Source: Pseudomonas sp. N3-W
GTDB taxonomy: Bacteria; Pseudomonadota; Gammaproteobacteria; Pseudomonadales; Pseudomonadaceae
NCBI RefSeq assembly: GCF_024970185.1
Contig: NZ_CP103965.1
Span: 6,610,932-6,674,931, forward strand
Length of the DNA stretch: 64,000 nucleotides
Direction: 5' to 3'
Below are positions 36,028 through 49,394 of the stretch, piece by piece. The position numbers and the translations under genes were made by a program. The stretch's first letter is position 1, and every line of letters begins with the position of its first letter. The notes beneath the pieces were generated by a model, which did not search any database, was not told where the DNA came from, and worked only from the letters and a program-made list of their open reading frames with translations.

Positions 36028-36798
36028 ATGTACGACTTCACAGGAAAAGTGTGCCTGGTAACCGGCGGCACCAGCGGGATTGGCGAGGGTGTCAGTGAAC
36101 GCCTGATCGAGGCGGGAGCCGAGCTGATTGTGTTCGGCAGAGACGCAGAAAAAGGGGCGCAGCTGGCAGACCGTCTGGGTCAACGCTGCCGGTTTATTGC
36201 CTGCGATGTCGCCGATCCGGCCCAGGTAGCGCAGGCATTCGACACCATTCGATCGGTCTACGGCAGGCTCGATTGCGCCTTCAACAATGCAGGCGTGACC
36301 GCCCGCTACGGCAAACTGGCGGACTCGTGCCCGGATGACTGGATGAAGGTGATGAACATCAACGTCAACGGCACCTACCACTGCATGAGGCATGAACTGC
36401 AAATCATGCTTGGCCGTGGCACTGGCGCCATCGTCAACACATCGTCCTGTGCCGGCGTGGTCCCCATAGGCGGCCAGGTGGCTTATGTCGCCAGCAAACA
36501 GGCCATCAACGGCATGACCCAGGTGGCGTCCATCGAAAACGCCAGGCTGGAGGATGGGGGGTGCATTCGCGTCAACGCGGTTGCCCCCGGTCCTATTCTG
36601 GGCGGCATGAACAGCGAAGCCCGCTTGAAAGCGGCACCGGAAAATACCCAGAGAAAAATCAACGTCACCTCCATGAAACGCTTCGGTACGGCGGATGAGG
36701 TGGCAAACGCCGTACTCTGGCTACTCAGCGATCAGTCGTCCTACGTTACAGGTGTGGTCATGCCCGTCGATGGCGGCTACGCGAGCGGCAAATTCTGA
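36028..36798 (+). CDS. Short-chain dehydrogenase/reductase
   Basis: 256-residue classical SDR: cofactor motif TGGTSGIG (12-19), NNAG (86-89), catalytic Ser139/140, Tyr153 and Lys157 (YVASK), and NAVAPGPI. C-terminus PVDGGYASGKF is usual for the family. Asp60-Val after strand 3 is as expected; cofactor preference (NADH or NADPH) is uncertain (FGRDAE after strand 2). It lies 11 nt after the OYE-type gene and completes a condense-reduce-reduce set with it. Confidence 0.9.
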   Translation: MYDFTGKVCLVTGGTSGIGEGVSERLIEAGAELIVFGRDAEKGAQLADRLGQRCRFIACDVADPAQVAQAFDTIRSVYGRLDCAFNNAGVTARYGKLADSCPDDWMKVMNINVNGTYHCMRHELQIMLGRGTGAIVNTSSCAGVVPIGGQVAYVASKQAINGMTQVASIENARLEDGGCIRVNAVAPGPILGGMNSEARLKAAPENTQRKINVTSMKRFGTADEVANAVLWLLSDQSSYVTGVVMPVDGGYASGKF

Positions 36799-36894
36799 TG
36801 CCATGACAGGCGTCAGCCGGGGTTCGACGTGGCGACTGCTCCGGGGTAAGTCATCGGTTGAGTGAGCGCGGTCCGAAGACCAGACAGCAGATGC

Positions 36895-36923
36895 AAAACG
36901 ACCCGCACATCGCGGGTCGTTTT
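36895..36923. terminator. Bidirectional terminator between SDR and glmS
   Basis: AAAACGACCCGC (36895-36906), loop ACATC, GCGGGTCGTTTT (36912-36923). Perfect 12-bp stem with A/T flanks, serving the SDR operon rightward and glmS leftward. The Tn7 attachment point normally lies about 25 bp after glmS, that is at this hairpin. Confidence 0.88.
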
Positions 36924-36936
36924 GTGTGTGACGGCT

Positions 36937-36945
36937 TGTGGATAA
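36937..36945. other. DnaA box downstream of glmS
   Basis: Perfect TGTGGATAA (TTATCCACA on the other strand) just past the glmS stop codon. One of many perfect boxes in the right half of the window. Confidence 0.7.
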
Positions 36946-36946
36946 C

Positions 36947-38782
36947 TTATTCCACCGTCACCGACTTCGCCAGGTTGCGCGGCTGGTCAACGTCCGTGCC
37001 TTTCAACACCGCCACGTAGTAAGACAGCAACTGCAACGGGATGGTGTAGAGAATCGGCGACAGAATGTCGTGGATGTGCGGCATTTGTACAACATAAGTG
37101 CCTTCGCCATTGGTCATGCCTGCCTTCTCGTCGGCGAAGACAATCAGTTGACCGCCACGGGCCCGGACTTCCTGAAGGTTGGACTTCAGCTTCTCCAGCA
37201 GCTCGTTGTTTGGCGCTACGGTCACCACTGGCATGTCGTCATCCACAAGGGCCAACGGGCCATGCTTCAGCTCGCCGGCCGGGTAGGCTTCGGCGTGGAT
37301 GTAGGAAATTTCCTTAAGCTTGAGTGCGCCTTCCATTGCTACCGGGTATTGAGCACCACGGCCCAGGAACAGGGTGTGATTCTTGTCGGCGAACAGCTCG
37401 GAGATTTTTTCTACGGTGCTGTCCATGGCCAACGCTTCGCCCAGACGGGTTGGCAGACGACGCAGTTCTTCCACCAGTGTCGCTTCGACACCTTTGTCCA
37501 GCGTACCGCGTACTTGCCCCAGGGACAGGGTCAACAACAGCAAGCCCACCAACTGAGTGGTAAAGGCTTTGGTCGAAGCCACGCCGATTTCGCGGCCGGC
37601 CTGGGTCAGCAGGGTCAGGTCGGATTCACGCACCAGAGAACTGATGCCCACGTTACAGATGGCCAGGCTGGCGAGGAAACCCAACTCCTTGGCATTGCGC
37701 AATGCCGCCAAGGTGTCGGCGGTTTCGCCAGACTGGGAAATGGTCACGAACAGGGTGTCGGGCTGTACAACGACCTTGCGGTAGCGGAATTCGCTGGCCA
37801 CCTCGACCTGGCACGGAATACCGGCCAGTTCTTCGAGCCAGTAGCGGGCGACCATACCGGCGTGGTAACTGGTGCCGCAAGCGACGATCTGCACGTTGCG
37901 CACTTTGGCAAACAGCTCGGCAGCCTGCGGACCGAAAGCCTGTACCAGTACGCCATTAGGGCTCAGGCGACCTTCAAGGGTGCGCTGAACCACTGTCGGT
38001 TGCTCGTGGATTTCCTTGAGCATGAAGTGGCGGAATTCACCCTTGTCGGCAGCTTCGGCGCCATCGCGATACTGCACCGCTTCGCGCTCGACGGCTTTAC
38101 CGTCAACGTCCCAGATCTGCACGCTGTCGCGGCGAATTTCCGCGATGTCGCCTTCTTCCAGGTACATGAAACGGTCGGTGACCTGACGCAGGGCCAGTTG
38201 GTCAGAGGCGAGGAAGTTTTCCCCCAGACCCAGGCCAATCACCAGCGGGCTGCCACTGCGGGCGGCGACCAGGCGATCCGGCTGATCGGCACTGACCACT
38301 GCCAGACCATAAGCACCGTGCAGTTCCTTGACCGTTGCCTTGAGGGCCGTGGTCAGGTCGGGCAGGTCCTTGAGCTTGTGCGCCAGCAGGTGGGCGATAA
38401 CTTCAGTGTCGGTGTCGGAGGTGAACACATAACCCTGGGCCTTCAACTGTTCGCGCAAGGCTTCGTGGTTTTCGATGATGCCGTTGTGCACCACCGCCAG
38501 ATTCTGCCCGGAGAAATGCGGGTGGGCGTTACGTTCGCAAGGCGCGCCGTGGGTCGCCCAACGGGTATGGGCAATCCCCAGACGACCGATCAGCGGCGTG
38601 GCAGCCAGGGCTTGTTCCAGCTCGCTGACCTTGCCCGGACGACGGACACGATCAAGGATGCCGTCGTTGGTGAAGATCGCCACACCGGCGCTGTCATAGC
38701 CGCGGTATTCCAGGCGCTTGAGGCCTTCGACAAGGATGGCGGTGATATTACGTTCTGCAACTGCGCCAACAATTCCACACAT
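36947..38782 (-). CDS. glmS: Glutamine-fructose-6-phosphate aminotransferase (isomerising)
   Basis: 611 residues from ATG 38782 (CAGGAG upstream); the nine codons before it in the open frame are excluded because Cys2 must be N-terminal. [11 protein letters not shown] is the class II glutamine amidotransferase nucleophile region. Two SIS isomerase domains ([29 protein letters not shown]; and [24 protein letters not shown]) and the C-terminal [13 protein letters not shown] are typical. Makes glucosamine-6-phosphate for UDP-GlcNAc. Starts 1 nt after the glmR stop, so the two are co-transcribed. Confidence 0.97.
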   Translation of the reverse strand: MCGIVGAVAERNITAILVEGLKRLEYRGYDSAGVAIFTNDGILDRVRRPGKVSELEQALAATPLIGRLGIAHTRWATHGAPCERNAHPHFSGQNLAVVHNGIIENHEALREQLKAQGYVFTSDTDTEVIAHLLAHKLKDLPDLTTALKATVKELHGAYGLAVVSADQPDRLVAARSGSPLVIGLGLGENFLASDQLALRQVTDRFMYLEEGDIAEIRRDSVQIWDVDGKAVEREAVQYRDGAEAADKGEFRHFMLKEIHEQPTVVQRTLEGRLSPNGVLVQAFGPQAAELFAKVRNVQIVACGTSYHAGMVARYWLEELAGIPCQVEVASEFRYRKVVVQPDTLFVTISQSGETADTLAALRNAKELGFLASLAICNVGISSLVRESDLTLLTQAGREIGVASTKAFTTQLVGLLLLTLSLGQVRGTLDKGVEATLVEELRRLPTRLGEALAMDSTVEKISELFADKNHTLFLGRGAQYPVAMEGALKLKEISYIHAEAYPAGELKHGPLALVDDDMPVVTVAPNNELLEKLKSNLQEVRARGGQLIVFADEKAGMTNGEGTYVVQMPHIHDILSPILYTIPLQLLSYYVAVLKGTDVDQPRNLAKSVTVE

Positions 38783-38783
38783 G

Positions 38784-39560
38784 CTATTTCTCCTGACTGA
38801 CAGCCGCACAAATCAAGTTGATACCGCGGGCCTGAAGCTGATCCCGTGCCTCCAGAGGCAGGCGATCATCGGTAATAAGGGTATGGACACTGCTCCAGGG
38901 CAGTTCCAGGTTAGGAATCTTGCGGCCAATCTTGTCGGCCTCCACCATCACGATCACTTCCCGGGCCACATCAGCCATGACCCGGCTCAGCCCCAGCAAT
39001 TCATTGAAGGTGGTGGTGCCACGAACCATGTCGATGCCATCGGCACCAATGAACAACTGATCGAAGTCGTAAGAGCGTAGTACCTGCTCCGCCACCTGAC
39101 CCTGAAAGGATTCGGAATGCGGATCCCAGGTGCCTCCAGTCATTAGTAGCACTGGTTCATGCTCCAGCTCACTCAAGGCGCTAGCCACATGCAGCGAGTT
39201 GGTCATCACTACCAGACCCGGTTGTTGGCCAAGTTCTGGAATCATCGCGGCCGTGGTGCTGCCGCTGTCGATGATGATGCGGGCGTGCTCGCGAATACGT
39301 GTAACGGCCGCACGGGCAATGGCCTGTTTGTATTTGGAAACCGGTTCGCCGCTATCTGCCACCAATTCCTGAGGCATGGTGATCGCGCCGCCGTAGCGAC
39401 GCAGCAATAGCCCGTTGCTTTCGAGCGCTGCCAGATCCTTGCGAACCGTAACTTCCGAGGTTTCGAAACGCTTGGCCAGCTCATCCACACTGACTTCCCC
39501 CTGCTCGTTGAGCAAGGCGAGGATATTGTGGCGACGTTGAGGTGTATTGCGTTTCGACAT
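38784..39560 (-). CDS. glmR: DeoR-family regulator of glmS
   Basis: 258 residues from ATG 39560 ([43 protein letters not shown], the DeoR HTH); the open frame runs 14 codons further without support. C-terminal DeoRC sugar-phosphate sensor: [31 protein letters not shown]. Position directly upstream of glmS, conserved in Pseudomonas, suggests it senses an amino-sugar phosphate and adjusts glmS expression. Confidence 0.88.
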   Translation of the reverse strand: MSKRNTPQRRHNILALLNEQGEVSVDELAKRFETSEVTVRKDLAALESNGLLLRRYGGAITMPQELVADSGEPVSKYKQAIARAAVTRIREHARIIIDSGSTTAAMIPELGQQPGLVVMTNSLHVASALSELEHEPVLLMTGGTWDPHSESFQGQVAEQVLRSYDFDQLFIGADGIDMVRGTTTFNELLGLSRVMADVAREVIVMVEADKIGRKIPNLELPWSSVHTLITDDRLPLEARDQLQARGINLICAAVSQEK

Positions 39561-39647
39561 GGCTGGATAAGTTTCGATTCGAAAGATAACGGAAGCAATC
39601 AAAACCTATTAGCGAAACTTCGTCAAGCGGGTGCGTGAAAAAAGATC

Positions 39648-39761
39648 TGTGGATAACGTATAAAAGATCGCAGCCTTCGCCTGCTCCTGCGGGTGGGTTA
39701 GTTTCACCCTGCAGGAGCGGCGGACGGCTGCGATCTTGTTGATCGCATGAACTGTGGATAA
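39648..39761. repeat. DnaA boxes flanking a nested REP-like hairpin
   Basis: AAGATCGCAGCC (39664-39675) pairs with GGCTGCGATCTT (39726-39737); inside it GCTCCTGC (39683-39690) pairs with GCAGGAGC (39711-39718). Perfect TGTGGATAA boxes stand on both sides (39648-39656 and 39753-39761). The hairpin ends glmU transcription and is a second family of Pseudomonas repeats. Confidence 0.7.
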
Positions 39762-39762
39762 C

Positions 39763-41130
39763 TCAGCTCTTCTTGAGCTTCTCCGGCCGCTTCCAGCCAT
39801 CGATGTTCTTCTGCCGCGCTCGGCCCACTGCCAACTGCGCGTTATCCACATTCTGCGTAATGGTCGAGCCGGCCGCCGTGGTCGCGCCTGCCGAGATATC
39901 CACAGGTGCTACCAACGAATTGTTGGAGCCAATGAAGACGTCCTCGCCCAACACGGTTTTCCACTTGTTGGCGCCATCGTAGTTGCAGGTGATGGTGCCT
40001 GCGCCGATGTTGGTACGCGCACCGATCTCGGCATCACCCAGGTAGGTCAGGTGCCCGGCTTTGGCGCCCTCCCCCAAGTGGGCATTTTTCAGTTCGACAA
40101 AGTTACCCACATGGGCTCGGGCTTCCAGCACGGTACCTGGGCGCAACCGGGCAAATGGACCGGCATCACTGTCTTCGCCGAGCACCGCGCCTTCGATATG
40201 ACTGTTGGCCTTGATGACCACGCCTTTACGCAGCGTGCTGTCCTTGATGACGCAATTCGGGCCGATGACCACGTCGTCTTCGATCACGACCTTGCCTTCA
40301 AGGATCACGTTGATGTCGATCAGCACATCGCGACCGACAGTCACCTCACCGCGCACATCGAAACGGGCCGGGTCGCGCAATGTCACGCCCTGCGCCATTA
40401 AACGGCGGCCGGCGCGTAGCTGATAGTGACGTTCAAGTTCGGAGAGTTGCTTGCGGTCGTTGGCACCCTGCACTTCCATGGCATCGTGCGGTTGCTCGGT
40501 GGCCACCACCAGACCATCGCTGACCGCCATGGCAATCACGTCGGTCAGGTAATACTCGCCTTGGGCGTTGTTATTGGAAAGCCGGCTCATCCAGTCGCCC
40601 AAACGCTCGAATGGCACTGCCAGAATACCGGTGTTGCCTTCGGTGATTGCACGCTCGGCTTCATTGGTGTCTTTCTGTTCGACGATAGCCGTGACCTTGC
40701 CATCGGTGTCACGCACAATGCGGCCATAGCCGGTAGGATCATCCAGTTCAACGGTCAGCAGGCCCAGTTGCTGAGGTGCGACTTGCTTGAGCAAGCGTTG
40801 CAGGGTCTCGACCTCGATCAACGGCACGTCACCGTAGAGGATCAGTACCGTATCGGACTTGATGAATGGCACGGCCTGAGCCACGGCGTGACCGGTACCC
40901 AGTTGTTTATCCTGCAGGACAAAGTTCAGGTCATCTGCCGCCAGACGCTCACGTACGGCGTCGGCACCATGGCCAATCACTACGTGAATGCGCTGTGGAT
41001 CGAGTTGTCGGGCGCTGTGGATAACATGACCCAGCATCGAGTTGCCGGCAATCGGGTGCAGCACCTTGGGCAGCGCCGAACGCATGCGAGTGCCTTGGCC
41101 GGCAGCGAGAATAACGATTTCAAGTGACAT
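39763..41130 (-). CDS. glmU: Bifunctional GlcN-1-P acetyltransferase / GlcNAc-1-P uridyltransferase
   Basis: 455 residues. N-terminal pyrophosphorylase: [23 protein letters not shown] (8-30), [11 protein letters not shown], and LYGDVPLI. C-terminal left-handed beta-helix with hexapeptide repeats ([41 protein letters not shown]) and acetyltransferase residues in [22 protein letters not shown]. Completes UDP-GlcNAc synthesis for peptidoglycan and LPS. Separated from the atp operon by a terminator. Its coding sequence holds perfect DnaA boxes at 39842 and 41016. Confidence 0.97.
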   Translation of the reverse strand: MSLEIVILAAGQGTRMRSALPKVLHPIAGNSMLGHVIHSARQLDPQRIHVVIGHGADAVRERLAADDLNFVLQDKQLGTGHAVAQAVPFIKSDTVLILYGDVPLIEVETLQRLLKQVAPQQLGLLTVELDDPTGYGRIVRDTDGKVTAIVEQKDTNEAERAITEGNTGILAVPFERLGDWMSRLSNNNAQGEYYLTDVIAMAVSDGLVVATEQPHDAMEVQGANDRKQLSELERHYQLRAGRRLMAQGVTLRDPARFDVRGEVTVGRDVLIDINVILEGKVVIEDDVVIGPNCVIKDSTLRKGVVIKANSHIEGAVLGEDSDAGPFARLRPGTVLEARAHVGNFVELKNAHLGEGAKAGHLTYLGDAEIGARTNIGAGTITCNYDGANKWKTVLGEDVFIGSNNSLVAPVDISAGATTAAGSTITQNVDNAQLAVGRARQKNIDGWKRPEKLKKS

Positions 41131-41190
41131 GACTGGCTACCAATCCTGGGTGGTCAGCAACTGCGACCAGGTTATTGAATTCGGAAAAGA

Positions 41191-41218
41191 AAAAAGGGTA
41201 GCCGAGGCTACCCTTTTT
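41191..41218 (-). terminator. Terminator of the atp operon
   Basis: AAAAAGGGTAGCC (41191-41203), GA loop, GGCTACCCTTTTT (41206-41218). Perfect stem followed by T-run on the minus strand, 30 bp after the atpC stop. Confidence 0.92.
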
Positions 41219-41247
41219 AATCAATCGCACAACAAGTCGGTGACGGA

Positions 41248-41673
41248 TTAACCGCCAAACTTCTTGCGGATCTGCTGGACGGTGCGCAGCTGAGCTGACG
41301 CCTCGGCCAGACGTGCAGCAGCGGAACCGTAATCGAACTCCGCGCCACGCTCATGCAGGGCCTTCTCGGCAGCCTTGACGGCTTCCTGAGCGGAGGCTTC
41401 ATCCAGGTCGGCAGCACGTTGCACGGTGTCGGCAAGAACCTTGACCATGTTCGGCTGAACCTCGAGGAAACCACCGGAGATGTAAAACACCTCGGCTTCC
41501 CCGCCTTGCTTGATCAGGCGGATCGGACCCGGTTTCAGATTAGTGATCAGCGGCGCGTGACCCAGGGCAATACCAAGATCACCGAGTGCACCGTGCGCAA
41601 TCACCATCTCGACCAGGCCGGAAAAGATTTCCCCTTCCGCGCTGACGATATCGCAATGGACTGTCATAGCCAT
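41248..41673 (-). CDS. atpC: ATP synthase F1 subunit epsilon
   Basis: 141 residues. N-terminal beta sandwich ([43 protein letters not shown]) and C-terminal helical hairpin ([28 protein letters not shown]). Part of the central stalk; its helices can inhibit ATP hydrolysis. Last gene of the atp operon, 45 nt after atpD. Confidence 0.96.
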   Translation of the reverse strand: MAMTVHCDIVSAEGEIFSGLVEMVIAHGALGDLGIALGHAPLITNLKPGPIRLIKQGGEAEVFYISGGFLEVQPNMVKVLADTVQRAADLDEASAQEAVKAAEKALHERGAEFDYGSAAARLAEASAQLRTVQQIRKKFGG

Positions 41674-41718
41674 CTGATTGCCTCAACCTAAATTAGCGCC
41701 CGTTGCCGGGCGCCGGGA

Positions 41719-43125
<1,407 letters not shown>

Positions 43126-43986
43126 TTAAACCGCGGCAGCGCCGCCGACGATTTCCGAGATCTCTTGGGTGATCGCAGCCTGACGCGCCTTGTTGTAGAT
43201 CAGCTGCAAATCGCTGATCAAATCACCGGCGTTGTCGGTAGCGTTCTTCATCGCGATCATCCGCGCAGCTTGTTCAGCCGCGTTGTTCTCGACCACCGCC
43301 TGGTAGACCTGCGACTCCACGTAGCGAACCATCAAGCCGTCAAGCAGCTCTTTGGCGTCCGGTTCGTAGAGATAGTCCCAGTGGTGCTTGAGTTCTTGAT
43401 CCGGGGTTGCCACCAGTGGAATCAACTGCTCCACGGTAGGCTGTTGCGTCATGGTGTTGATGAACTTGTTGGACACCACGGACAGGCGGTCAATACGGCC
43501 GTCCAGGTAGGCATCCAGCATCACCTTGACGCTGCCGATCAGGTCATTGATCGACGGCTCTTCACCCAGGTGGCTGATAGCTGCAACGACGTTACCGCCG
43601 AAGTTGCGGAAGAAAGCCGCACCCTTGCTACCAACAACACACAGATCGATCTCGACGCCGTTTTCGCGGTTTACCGCCATGTCCTTGACCAGGGCCTTGA
43701 ACAGGTTGGTGTTCAAGCCACCACACAGACCACGGTCACTGCTCACCACAACGTAACCAACGCGCTTGATAGCGCGGTCGATCATGAAAGGGTGGCGATA
43801 TTCCGGGTTGGCGTTGGCCAAATGACCAATAACCTGGCGGATGCGCTCCGCATAAGGACGGCTAGCAGCCATGCGCATTTGTGCCTTGCGCATTTTGCTG
43901 ACCGCCACTTTTTCCATGGCGCTGGTAATCTTTTGCGTGCTTTTGATGCTCGCAATCTTACTGCGAATCTCTTTTGCGCCTGCCAT
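43126..43986 (-). CDS. atpG: ATP synthase F1 subunit gamma
   Basis: 286 residues. Long N- and C-terminal helices that form the rotor shaft: [36 protein letters not shown] and [38 protein letters not shown]. The central Rossmann-like part has [11 protein letters not shown]. Usual length and order. Confidence 0.97.
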   Translation of the reverse strand: MAGAKEIRSKIASIKSTQKITSAMEKVAVSKMRKAQMRMAASRPYAERIRQVIGHLANANPEYRHPFMIDRAIKRVGYVVVSSDRGLCGGLNTNLFKALVKDMAVNRENGVEIDLCVVGSKGAAFFRNFGGNVVAAISHLGEEPSINDLIGSVKVMLDAYLDGRIDRLSVVSNKFINTMTQQPTVEQLIPLVATPDQELKHHWDYLYEPDAKELLDGLMVRYVESQVYQAVVENNAAEQAARMIAMKNATDNAGDLISDLQLIYNKARQAAITQEISEIVGGAAAV

Positions 43987-44036
43987 GTAACACCTATCAG
44001 GTTAGCAAGCGGGAGCCTTGCGGCTCCCGCTGCGGC

Positions 44037-45581
44037 TTACCAGGTTTGGGTGGCCTTGAACTTCTCGATACCGGCTTTCATGCCAGCGTCGATTTCGTCA
44101 TTGAAGTCACCCTTCACGTTGATCTTCGCCATCAATTCGGCGTGATCGCGGTTGAAGAAAGCAATCAGCGCTTGTTCGAAGCTGCCGATCTTGGCGATTT
44201 CAACGTCAGTCAGGAACCCACGCTCAGCGGCATACAGCGACAGCGCCATGTCAGCGATCGACATTGGTGCGTATTGCTTCTGCTTCATCAGCTCGGTAAC
44301 GCGCTGACCATGCTCAAGTTGCTTACGGGTCGCTTCGTCCAGGTCAGAAGCGAACTGGGCGAATGCCGCCAGTTCACGGTACTGAGCCAGAGCGGTACGG
44401 ATACCACCGGAGAGCTTCTTGATGATCTTGGTCTGAGCGGCACCACCCACACGGGATACCGAAACACCGGCGTTCACAGCAGGACGGATCCCGGAGTTGA
44501 ACATGGCCGATTCCAGGAAGATCTGACCGTCGGTGATGGAAATCACGTTGGTCGGAACGAACGCGGAAACGTCGCCAGCCTGGGTTTCGATGATCGGCAG
44601 TGCGGTCAGGGAACCGGTTTTGCCGGTCACTGCGCCGTTGGTGAACTTCTCTACGTATTCTTCCGAAACGCGGGATGCGCGCTCCAGCAGACGGGAGTGG
44701 AGATAGAACACGTCGCCTGGGTAAGCTTCACGGCCTGGTGGACGGCGCAGCAGCAGGGAAATCTGGCGGTAAGCCACTGCTTGCTTGGACAGATCGTCAT
44801 AAACGATCAGCGCGTCTTCACCGCGGTCGCGGAAGAATTCACCCATGGTGCAACCGGAGTACGGTGCCAGGAATTGCAGTGCTGCAGATTCCGAAGCGCT
44901 CGCTGCCACGACGATGGTGTTAGCCAGTGCGCCGTTTTCTTCCAGCTTGCGAACAACGTTGGCGATGGTCGATTGTTTCTGACCGATCGCTACGTAGACG
45001 CAGAAAATACCGCTGTCTTTCTGGTTGATGATCGCGTCGATCGCCAGAGCGGTTTTACCGATCTGACGGTCACCGATGATCAGCTCACGCTGGCCACGGC
45101 CGACAGGAATCATGGCATCGACAGCCTTGTAGCCAGTCTGTACAGGCTGGTCTACCGACTTACGCCAGATCACGCCTGGAGCAACTTTCTCGACCGCATC
45201 GGTCTCGGTGTTGTTCAGCGGACCTTTGCCGTCAACTGGGTTACCCAGTGCGTCGACTACGCGACCCAGCAGTTCCTTACCAACAGGAACTTCGAGGATG
45301 CGGCCAGTGCACTTGGCGCTCATGCCTTCAGCCAGAGTCTGGTATGCGCCCAATACAACGGCACCTACAGAGTCTTGCTCCAGGTTGAGAGCCATACCGA
45401 AGACGCCGCCCGGAAACTCGATCATCTCGCCGTACATTACGTCGGCCAGACCGTGAATCCGCACGATGCCGTCAGATACGCTGACGACAGTGCCTTCGTT
45501 ACGGGCTTGGGAGGTCACATCGAGCTTGTCGATGCGGCCCTTGATAATTTCACTTATTTCGGAAGGATTGAGTTGCTGCAT
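44037..45581 (-). CDS. atpA: ATP synthase F1 subunit alpha
   Basis: 514 residues. [18 protein letters not shown]-terminus, P-loop [46 protein letters not shown], and the arginine finger region [10 protein letters not shown]. Non-catalytic nucleotide-binding partner of beta. Confidence 0.98.
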   Translation of the reverse strand: MQQLNPSEISEIIKGRIDKLDVTSQARNEGTVVSVSDGIVRIHGLADVMYGEMIEFPGGVFGMALNLEQDSVGAVVLGAYQTLAEGMSAKCTGRILEVPVGKELLGRVVDALGNPVDGKGPLNNTETDAVEKVAPGVIWRKSVDQPVQTGYKAVDAMIPVGRGQRELIIGDRQIGKTALAIDAIINQKDSGIFCVYVAIGQKQSTIANVVRKLEENGALANTIVVAASASESAALQFLAPYSGCTMGEFFRDRGEDALIVYDDLSKQAVAYRQISLLLRRPPGREAYPGDVFYLHSRLLERASRVSEEYVEKFTNGAVTGKTGSLTALPIIETQAGDVSAFVPTNVISITDGQIFLESAMFNSGIRPAVNAGVSVSRVGGAAQTKIIKKLSGGIRTALAQYRELAAFAQFASDLDEATRKQLEHGQRVTELMKQKQYAPMSIADMALSLYAAERGFLTDVEIAKIGSFEQALIAFFNRDHAELMAKINVKGDFNDEIDAGMKAGIEKFKATQTW

Positions 45582-45602
45582 TGCTCTGCTGCCCCTTCAA
45601 AC

Positions 45603-46139
45603 TCAAGATTTCAATGCTTCGGCAAGGTTCGCGAGTTTGCCGCGAATCGAGCCATCGATAACCAGGTCGCCGGCGCGGATGATGACACCACCAATAAGGG
45701 TGGCATCCTCCGCAGCGTGCAGTCGCACTTCCCGGCCGAGCCGTGCACTGAGAACCTTGGCGAGTTTGTCTTGCTGTTCTTGGTTCAATGCAAAAGCACT
45801 GGTGACATCCACATCTACCGATTTCTCTTGTTCGGCCTTGTACAGGTCGAACAGAGCGGCGATCTCCGGCAGAAGCGGGAGACGGTCGTTTTCGGCAACG
45901 ACGTGGATGAAATTCTGTGCCTTGACATCAAACTTGTCGCCGCACACGTCAATAAACGTGGCGGCCTTGTCTGCGCTCGTCAGTCGCGGGGCCTTGAGCA
46001 CGCGCTGCATGGTGTCGTCTTGCGACACTGCTGCAGCCAGGCCGAGCATGGCTGACCAAGAGGCCAGTTGCTGGTGGGCCTGGGCGTGCTCGAAGGCTGC
46101 CTTAGCGTAAGGTCGGGCCAACGTGGTCAATTCTGCCAT
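45603..46139 (-). CDS. atpH: ATP synthase F1 subunit delta
   Basis: 178 residues. [22 protein letters not shown] at the N-terminus and [28 protein letters not shown] at the C-terminus are the family ends. Links the alpha-beta ring to the b-subunit stator. 12 nt after atpF. Confidence 0.96.
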   Translation of the reverse strand: MAELTTLARPYAKAAFEHAQAHQQLASWSAMLGLAAAVSQDDTMQRVLKAPRLTSADKAATFIDVCGDKFDVKAQNFIHVVAENDRLPLLPEIAALFDLYKAEQEKSVDVDVTSAFALNQEQQDKLAKVLSARLGREVRLHAAEDATLIGGVIIRAGDLVIDGSIRGKLANLAEALKS

Positions 46140-46151
46140 GATCGCCCTCGC

Positions 46152-46622
46152 TTAAATTTCAGCAGCCAGTTTGTTTACCAGCTCCGCGTGCGCGTTTTGA
46201 TCGATTGTGGCACCCAGGATCTTCTCAGCACCGCCAACGGCCAGAGCACCCAGTTGGGCACGCAGCGCGTCTTTGACACCGTTCAGTTCCTGCTCGATCT
46301 CGGCCTGAGCCTGAACCTTCACACGGTCAGCGTCGATACGGGCTTTTTCAACAGCCTCTTCGACGATCTGGTTACCGCGTTTCTTGGCTTGCTCAATGAT
46401 TTCGGCTGCCTGAGCTTTCGCTTCGCGCAGTTGCTGACCCGCTTTATCTTGGGCCAGTTCCAGGTCGCGAGCTGCTCGGGCGGCAGCGTCCAGTCCATCC
46501 GCGATCTTCTTCTGACGTTCGTGCAAAGCCGCGATGACCGGAGGCCACACGAACTTCATGCAAAACAGTACAAAAATGAAGAACGCAACGGACTGGCCAA
46601 TCAGGGTTGCATTAATGTTCAC
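46152..46622 (-). CDS. atpF: ATP synthase Fo subunit b
   Basis: 156 residues. One N-terminal membrane helix ([24 protein letters not shown]) then a long charged coiled coil ([20 protein letters not shown] onward). Peripheral stalk. Single b gene, as in other gammaproteobacteria. Confidence 0.96.
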   Translation of the reverse strand: MNINATLIGQSVAFFIFVLFCMKFVWPPVIAALHERQKKIADGLDAAARAARDLELAQDKAGQQLREAKAQAAEIIEQAKKRGNQIVEEAVEKARIDADRVKVQAQAEIEQELNGVKDALRAQLGALAVGGAEKILGATIDQNAHAELVNKLAAEI

Positions 46623-46678
46623 GCCAACACCTCGCTCGTTCGTTGCACATCACACCAATCACTCGAAGGTTCGAGTGA

Positions 46679-46951
<273 letters not shown>

Positions 46952-47070
46952 TTACGTCGTATGGTTTAGGTTTTTTAGATTTTAAAGCGGTAAAACAAAT
47001 CGTTTCATAAGCCCTGTTCGGGCACCCACCCGTTTGACCGAGTGGGACATCAGACTAGTCGAGACTGGTC

Positions 47071-48364
<1,294 letters not shown>

Positions 48365-48438
48365 CACTATTGCTCTCCAATGGTCGGCTGCCAGAATTCA
48401 ATAACTTGGCATAATTTGTGCCGACAAAATGCGCGCAG

Positions 48439-48467
48439 AGTATAGGGGCGGTTCAGCCCCTATTCAA
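48439..48467 (-). promoter_or_regulatory. Sigma-70 promoter of the atp operon
   Basis: On the minus strand TTGAAT (48467-48462) and TATACT (48444-48439) are separated by exactly 17 nt. The spacer contains AGGGGC-TGAACC-GCCCCT, a dyad lying between the two hexamers. The start point would be about 70 nt before atpI. Confidence 0.75.
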
Positions 48468-48512
48468 CTGTCAGGTAGTGATTTCCGACTCCGCGCTACA
48501 TGAGGAAATGTT

Positions 48513-49385
48513 TCAGCGGATGTGTGCAAGCACACCTTGAAGCTCGTCGAGTGAGTTGTAACCAATCACCAACTGGCCCTTTCCCTTCTTCCCGTGGCGG
48601 ATCTGCACCGCAGAGCCTAGGCGCTCGGCCAGACGCTGTTCAAGACGGGCGATATCCGGGTCAGGTTTTGCAGCTTCGACAGGCTCCGGTTTGCCACTCA
48701 ACCACTGGCGTACCAGTGCCTCAGTCTGGCGCACCGTGAGCCCCCGTGCGACAACATGTCGCGCCCCTTCAACCTGTTGATTTTCCGGCAAACCGAGCAA
48801 AGCACGGGCATGACCCATTTCCAGGTCGCCGTGGGACAGCATGGTCTTGATGACTTCCGGCAATGCGATCAGGCGCAGCAGGTTAGCCACCGTGACCCGG
48901 GACTTGCCCACCGCCTCAGCCACCTGTTGCTGCGTCAGCTGGAATTCCTGCTGCAAACGCTGCAAGGCCACCGCTTCCTCGATCGGATTGAGGTCTTCGC
49001 GCTGGATGTTCTCGATCAGCGCCATGGCGATAGCGGTTTCGTCCGGCACATCGCGGACCATCGCCGGGATCGTTTCCTGGCCTGCCTGCTGGCTGGCACG
49101 CCAGCGACGTTCACCGGCAATGATCTCAAAGCGACCGCCGCCAATCGGGCGAACCACGATCGGCTGCATCACGCCCTGGGCCTTGATCGACTGCGCCAGT
49201 TCTTCCAGCGCCTGCGGATCCATGTCCCGACGTGGCTGGTACTTGCCACGCTGGATCAGGTCCAGGGGCAGGTGCTGCAGCTCACGTTGGTCGGCCTGCA
49301 CCGCTTGCTCTTCCAGAGAGCTGACGGTCGGACCACTCAGGAGTGCATCCAGTCCACGTCCGAGACCTCGTTTCTTGACGGCCAT
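48513..49385 (-). CDS. parB: Chromosome-partitioning protein ParB
   Basis: 290 residues. N-terminal CTPase domain with GERRWRA (91-97), central HTH (LTQQQVAEAVGKSRVTVANLLRL, about 150-172) that binds parS, and a C-terminal dimerisation domain. ParB loads at parS, slides as a CTP-bound clamp and condenses the origin region. Three parS sites are in this window. 9 nt after parA. Confidence 0.97.
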   Translation of the reverse strand: MAVKKRGLGRGLDALLSGPTVSSLEEQAVQADQRELQHLPLDLIQRGKYQPRRDMDPQALEELAQSIKAQGVMQPIVVRPIGGGRFEIIAGERRWRASQQAGQETIPAMVRDVPDETAIAMALIENIQREDLNPIEEAVALQRLQQEFQLTQQQVAEAVGKSRVTVANLLRLIALPEVIKTMLSHGDLEMGHARALLGLPENQQVEGARHVVARGLTVRQTEALVRQWLSGKPEPVEAAKPDPDIARLEQRLAERLGSAVQIRHGKKGKGQLVIGYNSLDELQGVLAHIR

Positions 49386-49394
49386 GGGGATTCC

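Noticed and set aside
36938..38800. 620-codon plus-strand open frame opposite glmS
   Set aside because: Mirrors the glmS gene almost end to end; glmS has all catalytic motifs, so the opposite frame is a shadow.
43974..46055. 693-codon plus-strand open frame across atpA and atpH
   Set aside because: Runs across two well-conserved genes and their junction on the other strand; no motif.
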